Origin: Arthrobacter sp. 135MFCol5.1
Lineage (GTDB): Bacteria > Actinomycetota > Actinomycetes > Actinomycetales > Micrococcaceae
Direction of reading: 5' to 3'
Length of the DNA: 59,730 nucleotides
Assembly: GCF_000374865.1 (NCBI RefSeq)
Contig: NZ_KB895469.1
Coordinates: 1 to 59,730, forward strand
The number at the start of each line of letters is the position of its first letter. Position 1 is the stretch's first letter. Shown here piece after piece: positions 1 to 7,656 of this stretch. Made by a program: the position numbers and the translations under genes. The notes under the pieces are model-generated. The model made no database searches. It saw only the letters and a list, made by a program, of their open reading frames with translations, and was not told where the DNA came from.

Positions 1-849
1 TTCCCCACCGGCCTGCTGCCCATGATCATCCTCATGCAAGGGGTCCTGTTCGCCTACGCCTCCATCGAACTCGTCGGCACCGCCGCCGGCGAAACCGAAA
101 ACCCCGAAAAAATCATGCCCAAAGCCATCAACTCCGTAGTCTTCCGCATCGCCGTGTTCTACGTCGGCTCCGTCATCCTCCTCGCCCTCCTGCTCCCCTA
201 CACCACCTACCAAAAAGGCGTCAGCCCCTTCGTGACGTTCTTCGGCTCCATCGGCGTCCAAGGCGTAGACGTCATCATGAACCTCGTCGTCCTCACCGCC
301 GCCCTGTCCTCCCTGAACGCCGGACTCTACTCCACCGGCCGGATCCTGCGCTCCATGTCCGTCAACGGCTCCGCCCCCCGCTTCGCCTCCCGCATGAACA
401 AAGCAGGCGTCCCCTACGGCGGCATCGCCATCACCGCCACCGTCTCCCTCCTCGGCGTCCCCCTGAACTACCTCGTCCCCGCCGACGCCTTCGAAATCGT
501 CCTCAACATCGCCTCCGTCGGCATCATCATGACCTGGGCCACCATCGTCCTATGCCAAATCCAACTCAAACGCTGGGCCGACAAAGGCTGGGTCCAACGC
601 CCCACCTTCCGCATGTTCGGCGCCCCCTACACCGGCTACCTCTCCCTCCTCTTCCTCATCGGCGTCCTCATCATGGTCTTCATCGACTCACCCCTGACCA
701 TGCTCGTCACCGCCATCGCCTCCATCCTCATGGTCATCGGCTGGTACGCCTGCCGCACCCGCATCCGCCACATCGCCGAAACCCGCGACGGCTACACCGG
801 CACCTCCCCCGTCATCGCCAACGCGCCGGCGGATACCTTCAAGAAGTAA
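1..849 (+). CDS. Amino acid permease, APC superfamily (3' part; 5' end outside window)
   Basis: Open from the first base of the window to TAA at 847-849, so only the C-terminal ~282 residues are present. About seven hydrophobic segments are visible, with the motif ELVGTAAGETENPEK and the loop SSLNAGLYSTGRILRSM, both typical of the amino acid transporter branch of APC permeases (CycA/AnsP/GABA-permease type: proton-coupled uptake of small amino acids). Substrate cannot be read from the sequence. Codon use is odd: Glu and Gln are GAA and CAA throughout and 6 of 8 Lys are AAA, while flanking genes favour GAG, CAG and AAG. A strong hairpin follows the stop. Confidence 0.85.
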   Translation, partial: FPTGLLPMIILMQGVLFAYASIELVGTAAGETENPEKIMPKAINSVVFRIAVFYVGSVILLALLLPYTTYQKGVSPFVTFFGSIGVQGVDVIMNLVVLTAALSSLNAGLYSTGRILRSMSVNGSAPRFASRMNKAGVPYGGIAITATVSLLGVPLNYLVPADAFEIVLNIASVGIIMTWATIVLCQIQLKRWADKGWVQRPTFRMFGAPYTGYLSLLFLIGVLIMVFIDSPLTMLVTAIASILMVIGWYACRTRIRHIAETRDGYTGTSPVIANAPADTFKK

Positions 850-865
850 CGGCCTTCGGGCTTAA

Positions 866-923
866 CCGCCGACGGCGGCACCTGGGTTCTGGAATTCCGG
901 AACCCGGGTGCCGCCGTCGGGCG
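866..923. terminator. Bidirectional hairpin terminator
   Basis: A 21-bp stem (869-889 with 900-920, one mismatch) around a 10-nt loop lies between the convergent permease and ggt genes. It has no long U tract, as is common in high-G+C actinobacteria. Confidence 0.75.
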
Positions 924-941
924 CTTAATGCGGTGGTCCTC

Positions 942-2774
942 CTACTGTGACGGTTTGACCACCATGGCCGAGCCGCCGCCGCGCCTGACCGGCTCCGCGG
1001 CGGCGAGGGTCCGGCCGTCCTTCAGGAATTCGATGGCGGTGGCCGCCCCGATCTCCGAGGCGGAGGTGAAGGAGTCGCCGGACGGGGTCAGCGTGTGGCC
1101 GAATCGCGAGGTCAGGGCTGCCCCGTACTTGTCGATGAAGGCAGGCTCGGCCGTGACGCTGGCCGTGTTCCGTTGCGACGCACGCGGCGCGGCGATGGCG
1201 TCCGGGGTGCTCATACCCAAGTCGATCTTGTTCACCAGGGTCTGCAGCACCGTGGTGATGATGGTGGAGCCACCCGGGGAGCCCAGGGCCAGGAACGGCT
1301 TGCCGTCCTTCAGCAGGATGGTGGGCGACATCGAGGACCGCGGCCGTTTGCCCGGCTCAATCCGGTTGGGATCGGTGGCGCTGTACACCGTGGAGAAGTC
1401 CGTGAGCTCGTTGTTCAGCAGGAAGCCGCGGCCGGGGACCACCATGCCGGACCCGCCGGTCTGTTCGATGGTCAGCGTGTACTCCACCACGTTCCCCCAC
1501 TTATCGGAGACAGTCATGTTGGTGGTGGAGATGTTTTCGGTGTCCTTCTCCTCGGCGGCAGCAGCCGGGCCGGCCGGGCAGGCGCCGTCGTAGGAGGTCA
1601 CGTCGCCTGGCAGGACCGGCTTGGTTGCGGCATGGGTTGGGTCCAGCTCGCAGGCGCGTTCCTTGCCGAAGACGGGATCAGTCAGGGCTTTCGTGGGGAC
1701 TTTCACGAAGGCAGGATCGCCGACGTACTTCCCGCGGTCGGCAAACGCGAGGGCACTGGCTTCGAGGTAGTGGTGCAGGACGGCAGGCTGATCTGCCTTC
1801 AAGGCCGGCAGGTCGAAGACGTCCAGGATGTTCAGGGACTCCCCGACGGTGGTGCCGCCGCTGCTGGATGGTGCCATGCCATAGACGTCATAGCCGCGGT
1901 AGTTCACGTGAGTGGGGTCCTGGTCCACGGCCCGGTAGTTTTCCAGGTCCTCCGCCGTCATGGAGCCAACGGGAACGGGAAGCTTGGTGTCCGGGGACTT
2001 GGGCGGATTCTGGACGGTGTTGGCGATCTCTTCGGCGAGCGGACCGTCGTAGAACGCGTCCATTCCGTTGCGTGCCAGCAGCCGGTAGGTGTCCGCGAGG
2101 TCGTGGTTCTTGAAGACCGAGCCCACCTCCGGCAGCTTGCCGCCTTGGAGGTACAACTCCTTGGTGGAGGTGAACGCCGCGAACCGCGTCTGGTTGTCCT
2201 GTGTCTGGTTGCGGAAGGTCTCATCCACCACGAAACCTCGGTCCGCCACCTTGATGGCCGGTTTCAGTGCCTCCCCCAGGCTGATGCTGCCCCAGCGGTC
2301 CAGCGCACGTTCCCATGTGGCCGGGGTGCCGGGCACGCCCACGGAGACGCCGCTGGTGACCAGTTCCGGGGTGAACGGGTAGGGCTTGCCGGTAGCGGGA
2401 TTGATGAAGGCATCCGGCTTGATTCCGGCCGGCGCAGTCTCGCGGCCGTCAATGGTGCTGACCTTCCCGGACTTGGCGTCGTAGTAGACAAAATAGCCGC
2501 CCCCGCCGATGCCGGCGCTGTAGGGTTCGGTGACGCCCAGCGTAGCTGCGGCGGCAACCGCGGCGTCCACGGCGTTCCCGCCCTTCCGGAGGACTTCGAT
2601 GGCCGCTGCCGACGCTTCCGGGTCCACCGTGCTGACCGCGCCGCCGTACCCGGTGGCCGTGGGACTCTTGTCGGTCTGCCGGGGGTCCGCTGCAGCGGGA
2701 CTGATGGCCCCGGTGGTCACGCCGATGGCCAGCGCCGCCGTCACAGCAGCGAGCCGGCGTCCGAAATGTGGCAT
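942..2774 (-). CDS. ggt: Gamma-glutamyltransferase (secreted)
   Basis: 610 aa Ntn-hydrolase that transfers or hydrolyses the gamma-glutamyl group of glutathione and related peptides after autocleavage into two subunits. An N-terminal signal peptide (about 1-29, ending SPAAAD) indicates export. Family landmarks: GGNAVDAAVA near 65, SSSGGTT near 304-310, and the cleavage site S416-T417-T418 preceding the small subunit; T417 is the predicted nucleophile. The residue after TT is Asn419 rather than the more usual His. The downstream MVVPGRGFLLNNELTDFS block is intact. AAGGAG lies just upstream of the ATG. Divergent from the lactate dehydrogenase gene, 87 bp apart. Confidence 0.95.
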   Translation of the reverse strand: MPHFGRRLAAVTAALAIGVTTGAISPAAADPRQTDKSPTATGYGGAVSTVDPEASAAAIEVLRKGGNAVDAAVAAAATLGVTEPYSAGIGGGGYFVYYDAKSGKVSTIDGRETAPAGIKPDAFINPATGKPYPFTPELVTSGVSVGVPGTPATWERALDRWGSISLGEALKPAIKVADRGFVVDETFRNQTQDNQTRFAAFTSTKELYLQGGKLPEVGSVFKNHDLADTYRLLARNGMDAFYDGPLAEEIANTVQNPPKSPDTKLPVPVGSMTAEDLENYRAVDQDPTHVNYRGYDVYGMAPSSSGGTTVGESLNILDVFDLPALKADQPAVLHHYLEASALAFADRGKYVGDPAFVKVPTKALTDPVFGKERACELDPTHAATKPVLPGDVTSYDGACPAGPAAAAEEKDTENISTTNMTVSDKWGNVVEYTLTIEQTGGSGMVVPGRGFLLNNELTDFSTVYSATDPNRIEPGKRPRSSMSPTILLKDGKPFLALGSPGGSTIITTVLQTLVNKIDLGMSTPDAIAAPRASQRNTASVTAEPAFIDKYGAALTSRFGHTLTPSGDSFTSASEIGAATAIEFLKDGRTLAAAEPVRRGGGSAMVVKPSQ

Positions 2775-2861
2775 GGTGGCTCCTTAGTGGGGGTTCGTGT
2801 GATGGTGGCCACGCTACTCTTCGGGTAGGACACACTCAACGATTCCGAAAGGAAGGGCACC

Positions 2862-3812
2862 ATGCCTGGTGGATCCAAACTCGCCGTAGTGGGGGCCGGG
2901 AGCGTAGGCACGTCGCTGGCCTACGCCGCGCTGATCCGCGGCTCGGCAAGCAGTATCGCCCTGTTCGACGTCAATGCGCCCAAGGCCGAAGCGGAGGCCC
3001 TGGACCTTGCCCATGGCAGCCAGTTCGCCGCGGCGTCCGCGACGGTGGCCGGCGGCGGGGACATCGCCGTCACGGAGGGTGCCGACGTCGTGGTGATTAC
3101 CGCGGGTGCCAAGCAGAACCCGGGGCAGAGCCGCCTGGACCTGGCCGGCACCAACGTCCGGATCCTTGAACAGCTGATGCCGCAGCTCCTGGAGCGGGCG
3201 CCGGACGCCGTCTACGTCCTGGTCACCAACCCGTGCGACGTCCTGACGGTCGCGGCCCAGCGCATCTCCGGGCTGCCGCCGGAGCGGATCTTCTCTTCCG
3301 GCACCGTCCTGGACACCTCCCGGCTGCGCTGGCTGCTGGCCCGGCGTGCAGGTGTCTCCGTCACCAGCGTGCATGCCAGCATGGTGGGCGAACACGGCGA
3401 CACCGAATTTCCGCTGTGGTCCGGGGCCACGATCGGGCCTGTCCCGATCCGCGACTGGACGGACGGCGGCGGGCGGGTCTTCACCTCCGAGAACCTGGCC
3501 GCCACGGCCCGGGACGTGGTGCAGGCCGCGTACAAGGTCATCGCCGGCAAGGGGGCCACCAACTATGCCATCGGCCTCTCCGGCGCCCGCATCGTGGAGG
3601 CGCTGCTGCGCGATGACAATGCCGTCCTCCCCGTCTCCACGGTGTTGTCCGGGCAGTACGGAATCTCGGGAGTGGCGCTGTCACTTCCCAGCGTGGTGGG
3701 CCGCGGCGGGGTGCACCGGGTCCTGGACACACCCATGGACGGCGGCGAACTGGCGGCCCTGCAGGTTTCCGCTGACACCTTGCGGAACACGATGGACACG
3801 CTGGGGATCTGA
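2862..3812 (+). CDS. ldh: L-lactate dehydrogenase
   Basis: 316 aa, full length for NAD-dependent L-LDH (pyruvate + NADH to L-lactate). Rossmann motif GAGSVG at 11-16; catalytic His178 in GEHGD; substrate Arg154 in DTSRLR; Arg91 in the active-site loop. Gln at 85, where malate dehydrogenases carry Arg, favours lactate/pyruvate specificity. NPCD (123-126) replaces the common NPVD. Start ATG is preceded by AAAGGAAGG at proper spacing. Monocistronic between ggt (divergent) and the GNAT-AAA+ gene. Confidence 0.93.
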   Translation: MPGGSKLAVVGAGSVGTSLAYAALIRGSASSIALFDVNAPKAEAEALDLAHGSQFAAASATVAGGGDIAVTEGADVVVITAGAKQNPGQSRLDLAGTNVRILEQLMPQLLERAPDAVYVLVTNPCDVLTVAAQRISGLPPERIFSSGTVLDTSRLRWLLARRAGVSVTSVHASMVGEHGDTEFPLWSGATIGPVPIRDWTDGGGRVFTSENLAATARDVVQAAYKVIAGKGATNYAIGLSGARIVEALLRDDNAVLPVSTVLSGQYGISGVALSLPSVVGRGGVHRVLDTPMDGGELAALQVSADTLRNTMDTLGI

Positions 3813-3937
3813 GCGGGGCCACGGGGACGGGCGGCCGGCGTCATGCAACGCCGCCGCAACCCCGCCCGCTGCGCGGTTCGCATATGCTCACCTGAGATGT
3901 CCACACTGGCTCAACGACGAACCAACAGGAGCAACCC

Positions 3938-5254
3938 ATGACCAACTGGCGGATCAGGGATTTCCACTCGGCGGACCTCGACGGGATCCTGCACCTTTGG
4001 GAGACCCTGAAGGCGAACAACGTCGAACCTGTGTATGCGCTCTCCGAGGTCCTCGCGTCCTGCGAGAAGGACCACGCGGTGGTGGCGGTGCAGGGCGACC
4101 AGGTGGTGGGCGCCGCGGTCGGACGCGCCGCGCACGACCAAGGGTGGATCGTGTTCCTGGCCACCCTCCCCGAATACCGGGGCCGCGGCATCGGCACCTC
4201 GCTGCTGGCCGCCGTCGAGAACCGGATGGCCCCGCACGGGCTGAACAAGCTCTCAGCGCTGATGCCGGAGTCCGAAACGCGGGTGGAGGCCTTCCTGGGC
4301 AGGGGCTTTGCGTTGAAGAAGAACCTGCGGTACTTCGAGCGCACCATTCCGGTGCAGCGCCAGGAACTGGGGGCCCTGGGCCAGCTGGGCGGCCGCGTCC
4401 TCGCCCGGGACCTGTGGGAGAACGTGGCCGGCATGCGCAAGGAAAAGGAGCTGCTGGAACGCCGCCTGGTGCTCCCGCTGGCCGAGGCGGACCTTGCGGA
4501 TGAATTCGGCGTGGTGCCGCCGCGCGCCGTCGTCCTCTTCGGCCCGCCTGGCACCGGCAAGACCACTTTCGCGAAGGCCATCGCTTCCCGGCTCGAGTGG
4601 CCGTTCGTGGAGGTGTTCCCGTCCCGGCTGGCCGGCGACCCGCAGGGCCTGGCCGGTGCGCTGCGGGAGACCTTCCTGGAGATCGCGGAGTTGGAGCACG
4701 CCGTGGTGTTCATCGACGAGGTGGAGGAGATCGCGTCCCAGCGGGCCGGTGATCCGCCGTCGCCGCTGCAGGGCGTGACCAATGAGCTGCTGAAGATCAT
4801 TCCGGCATTCCGCGAGCAGCCCGGCCGGCTGCTGGTGTGCGCCACCAATTTCATCCGGGCGCTGGACTCCGCCTTCCTGCGCCACGGCAGGTTCGACTAC
4901 GTGATTCCCATCGGATTGCCGGACCGGCAGGCACGCGAGGCGATGTGGCAGCGGTTCATCCCCGCGGCCGTGGTGGACGCCGTGGACGTGGAACTGCTGG
5001 TGGAACGCACCGAAGGGTTTTCGCCGGCGGACATCGAGTACGCTGCCCGCAGCGCTTCCCAGCGGGCGCTGGAGAAAGCGGTGTACGACGACGGCGGGCT
5101 GGCTTCCGGCGGTGACGCTTCGGTGCGCGAGGCGGTGCGGAAGGGCCCGTCCACCCAGGATTACCTGGATGCGATCGGTGAAACGCGCACCACCGTCAGC
5201 GCGGAGGTGCAGGCGGATTTCCTGGAAGACATCGGCTCGCTGGGCCGGGTCTAA
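3938..5254 (+). CDS. GNAT acetyltransferase fused to AAA+ ATPase
   Basis: 438 aa with two domains in one uninterrupted frame. Residues 1-137 are a GNAT fold: the acetyl-CoA pyrophosphate loop is RGRGIG (81-86) and the C-terminal strand contains EAFLGRGF. After a charged linker (about 140-195) comes a classical AAA+ module: Walker A GPPGTGKT (202-209), Walker B VVFIDEVE (257-264), sensor 1 ATN (302-304), Arg-finger-like RHGRFD (315-320), then the helical lid (about 345-400). The AAA part resembles single-ring unfoldase or remodelling ATPases. No substrate is evident. AGGAG lies before the ATG. The 3' end overlaps the convergent HD-hydrolase gene by 4 bp. Function unknown; acetylation coupled to remodelling is only a guess. 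Confidence 0.88.
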   Translation: MTNWRIRDFHSADLDGILHLWETLKANNVEPVYALSEVLASCEKDHAVVAVQGDQVVGAAVGRAAHDQGWIVFLATLPEYRGRGIGTSLLAAVENRMAPHGLNKLSALMPESETRVEAFLGRGFALKKNLRYFERTIPVQRQELGALGQLGGRVLARDLWENVAGMRKEKELLERRLVLPLAEADLADEFGVVPPRAVVLFGPPGTGKTTFAKAIASRLEWPFVEVFPSRLAGDPQGLAGALRETFLEIAELEHAVVFIDEVEEIASQRAGDPPSPLQGVTNELLKIIPAFREQPGRLLVCATNFIRALDSAFLRHGRFDYVIPIGLPDRQAREAMWQRFIPAAVVDAVDVELLVERTEGFSPADIEYAARSASQRALEKAVYDDGGLASGGDASVREAVRKGPSTQDYLDAIGETRTTVSAEVQADFLEDIGSLGRV

Positions 5255-5868
5255 TCCCTGGAAACGTCGTCGTAGGAGAGGTTCTCGTAGTCGGTGTCGT
5301 CGTCCTCGTCCAGCATGGCGTCGAATTCCTCCAGCAGCCAGGGGTTGATCCGGGCCAGGATCTTGCGGGTTTCCTCCACGGGAACCGCCGCGTACAGCAC
5401 CGGCCGGGCGTCGTCGTAGCGGGTGACGGGCGGTTTGTCCGGCCACTTTTCCGCGAGGGCCTTCACCCGTTCGGGCAGCGAGTTATGGGCGTTGTCGGCA
5501 ATTTTGACCAGGGTCGCGTCGTGGTCCTCGGCGATGAAGCGAATTCCGGCCTGGTAGTCGTCGGGGTTGTCGTGCAGCCGTTTGGTGACGCGCTCGATGA
5601 TGCGCACAGCGCGCTCGGAGACGCCCATGTCCAGCAGCGCCTGCCGGGTGATCGGGGTGTCTTCCGCGATGTCATGCAGGTAGCCGGCGATCCGGATGTC
5701 GTCGTCGAAGTCCGCAAGGGCGTCGCCGACGGCCAGGACATGCTCGCGGTACGGCCGCTTGAGTTTGTCCTTTTGGCGGTTGTGGGCAACTTCGGCGAGG
5801 ACCTTGGCAGTCTCCACCGTGAATCGCGGCCCGTGGAGGCTCGCGTCCGCGGTTCCTGTTTCTGGCAT
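5251..5868 (-). CDS. Small SpoT/Mesh1-like HD-domain phosphohydrolase
   Basis: 205 aa. His43, His65-Asp66 and Glu69-Asp70 (GYLHDIAEDT) plus KIADNAHN (122-129) match the Mn-binding HD pattern of ppGpp hydrolases such as SpoT and Mesh1. No synthetase or TGS/ACT domain is present, so it would be a hydrolase-only small alarmone hydrolase or a related nucleotide phosphohydrolase. The C-terminus is very acidic (DEDDDTDYE). The start is supported by TAGGCT six bases upstream, fitting a leaderless mRNA; that box overlaps the stop of gluQ. Convergent with the GNAT-AAA+ gene. Confidence 0.8.
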   Translation of the reverse strand: MPETGTADASLHGPRFTVETAKVLAEVAHNRQKDKLKRPYREHVLAVGDALADFDDDIRIAGYLHDIAEDTPITRQALLDMGVSERAVRIIERVTKRLHDNPDDYQAGIRFIAEDHDATLVKIADNAHNSLPERVKALAEKWPDKPPVTRYDDARPVLYAAVPVEETRKILARINPWLLEEFDAMLDEDDDTDYENLSYDDVSRD

Positions 5869-5874
5869 GGTTCC

Positions 5875-5880
5875 AGCCTA
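5875..5880 (-). promoter_or_regulatory. Putative -10 box of leaderless HD-hydrolase mRNA
   Basis: TAGGCT followed by ggaacc and the ATG. The box overlaps the TAG stop of gluQ. No convincing -35. The identical 16-base module precedes hisC. Confidence 0.5.
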
Positions 5881-6774
5881 CGCGCCCGCCCCGGGCACGC
5901 CCGGCCACGTCCATGGCTCCATGGGGAGCGAGCTGGGGTCAAAGGACTCCAGGGCATGGTCCAACGAACCGGGCGGAAGGCCCACGGACTCAAGGATGGC
6001 GTCGCGGACCCGGGTTGGGTCCGCTCCGGCCGTTGCCAGGTCCGCCAAGGTCACGGCGCCGTCGCGCTTCGCCAGCCGGACGCCGTCGACGTTTACCACG
6101 AGGGGCACATGCGCATATTCCGGTACGGGAATATTCAGCAGGGACGCGAGATACGCCTGGCGTGGCGTGGACGGCAGGAGGTCCCCACCCCGGACCACCT
6201 GGTCTATGCCCTGCGCGGCATCGTCCACCACCACCGCGAGGTTGTACGCGGTGACACCGTCATTGCGGCGCAGCACAAGATCGTCCACCACCCCGGTGAA
6301 CTCGCCGTGCAGGGTGTCATGGACCGTGAATTCGGTGACGTCCGCCCGCAGCCGGAGGGCCGCGGGCCGGGTGGAGCGCTTGAACTCCAGCTCCGCCCGG
6401 CCCAGGTTCCGGCAGGTCCCCGGGTAGGCGCCTTGGGGAGCGTGCGGCGCGGAGGCTGCTTCCTGGATTTCCCGGCGCGTGCAGAAGCACTCGTAGGTGA
6501 GCCCCGCCTGTTCCAGGCCGGCAATGGCCCGGGCGTAGAGGGGCCCGCGTGTCGTCTGCCGCACCACGTCTCCGTCCCAGGTCACGCCGACGGCCTGGAG
6601 GTCCCGCAGCTGCCCCGCCTCTGATCCGGCGCGGGCGCGGTCCAGGTCCTCCACCCGCAGGAGGAACGCCCGTCCCGTGGATCGGGCAAAGAGCCAGGCG
6701 AGGATGGCGGTCCGCAGGTTTCCGACGTGCAGGTCACCGGAGGGACTGGGGGCGAAACGTCCGGCGGAGGTCAT
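5878..6774 (-). CDS. gluQ: Glutamyl-Q tRNA(Asp) synthetase
   Basis: 298 aa, a truncated paralogue of glutamyl-tRNA synthetase lacking the anticodon-binding half; the family glutamylates the queuosine of tRNA(Asp). Visible: HIGH-type motif APSPSGDLHVGN (8-19), the Glu-binding block VEDLDRARAG (41-50), a zinc site with C96-x-C98 and Y117/C121, and a degenerate KMSKS (AKRDGA). Length fits GluQRS (about 290-310 aa). Start ATG has TAAGGT seven to twelve bases upstream, usable as a -10 for a leaderless mRNA or as an AAGGTGG ribosome site. Confidence 0.9.
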   Translation of the reverse strand: MTSAGRFAPSPSGDLHVGNLRTAILAWLFARSTGRAFLLRVEDLDRARAGSEAGQLRDLQAVGVTWDGDVVRQTTRGPLYARAIAGLEQAGLTYECFCTRREIQEAASAPHAPQGAYPGTCRNLGRAELEFKRSTRPAALRLRADVTEFTVHDTLHGEFTGVVDDLVLRRNDGVTAYNLAVVVDDAAQGIDQVVRGGDLLPSTPRQAYLASLLNIPVPEYAHVPLVVNVDGVRLAKRDGAVTLADLATAGADPTRVRDAILESVGLPPGSLDHALESFDPSSLPMEPWTWPGVPGAGA

Positions 6775-6799
6775 AAATCCACCTTAGACGGAACAGCAC

Positions 6800-6860
6800 A
6801 AGAGCCCCTCAGCTACCGATGACTTCGGGGAATGCCGACGTCGGTAGCTCAGGGGCTCTT
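6800..6860. repeat. 20-bp inverted repeat in the gluQ/lrp divergent intergenic region
   Basis: Arms at 6800-6819 and 6841-6860 (AAGAGCCCCTC start) pair with one mismatch around a 21-nt loop that contains the palindrome CCGACGTCGG. It lies upstream of both neighbouring genes, so it is not an obvious terminator. The remaining 235 bases to the next gene show no tRNA, conserved RNA or ORF I can support. Confidence 0.6.
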
Positions 6861-7095
6861 GCCGTGTGATGCGGAATGACATTGGTGTGAACAAGAGTCA
6901 ATCTGCGGCAGCGTCCTTGCGGGAAGCTTGGTCCAGGGACCGGGTGGTGTGCCGGGGATCCTGTAGCCTGCGGGACTGCGGCGGTAGCCTGCATCCCTTA
7001 TTGCCATGATTTCAGCAGATGCCCTACAGTAGGCGCAACCGAGGTCACTCGGACTGGTCAGACTGACTAATTGATGATGCACAGCAAAGCAGGAA

Positions 7096-7572
7096 GTGGT
7101 CAGATTGCAGGAACTCGATTCGACCGACAGGCGCATCCTGGCCGCGCTTGATAACGATCCACGGGTGCCCATCATGGTGCTTGCCCAGAAACTGGGCCTT
7201 GCCCGCGGCACCGTCCAGTCGCGCCTGGAGCGGATGGCCGCCTCGGGCGCCCTCCGCCCCAACAGCAGCCGGGTCCTGCCCTCCGCGCTCGGCCGTGGCG
7301 TGGCCGCAGCTGTCAGCGCAGAACTGGACCAAAGCCACCTTAACGAGGCGATCGCTGCGCTGCGCAAGATCCCCGAGGTCCTGGAATGCCATGCCCCCGC
7401 GGGGGACACTGACCTGCTGATCCGCGTGGTGGCCAAAAGCCCCGACGATCTCTACCGGGTCTCCGAGGAGATCCGCCTCTGCCCGGGCATTGTCCGCACC
7501 TCAACGAGCATGTTCCTGCGCGAGGTCATCCCGTACCGGACCACCGGGCTCCTGCAGGAGGGGCAGGGGTAG
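7096..7572 (+). CDS. Lrp/AsnC family transcriptional regulator
   Basis: 158 aa. N-terminal winged HTH (about 5-60, LDSTDRRILAALDNDPR and AQKLGLARGTVQSRLERM) and C-terminal RAM/ligand domain (about 70-150). Members sense amino acids or related effectors and often control amino acid transport or catabolism. GTG at 7096 is given; the AGGA at 7091-7094 fits a TTG at 7105 better, which would remove three residues. No adjacent divergent transporter reveals its target. Confidence 0.85.
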   Translation: MVRLQELDSTDRRILAALDNDPRVPIMVLAQKLGLARGTVQSRLERMAASGALRPNSSRVLPSALGRGVAAAVSAELDQSHLNEAIAALRKIPEVLECHAPAGDTDLLIRVVAKSPDDLYRVSEEIRLCPGIVRTSTSMFLREVIPYRTTGLLQEGQG

Positions 7573-7656
7573 CCTGGCGCCCACAGGGCAGCTCTCCCCA
7601 TCGCCGCCGGTCGGCGGCTGCGGCTAGGCTGGCACGGGATCCAACAGGGGGAAAAT

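Noticed and set aside
6861..7095. tRNA or small RNA gene in the gluQ/lrp gap
   Set aside because: No cloverleaf, CCA end or T-loop pattern could be read on either strand.
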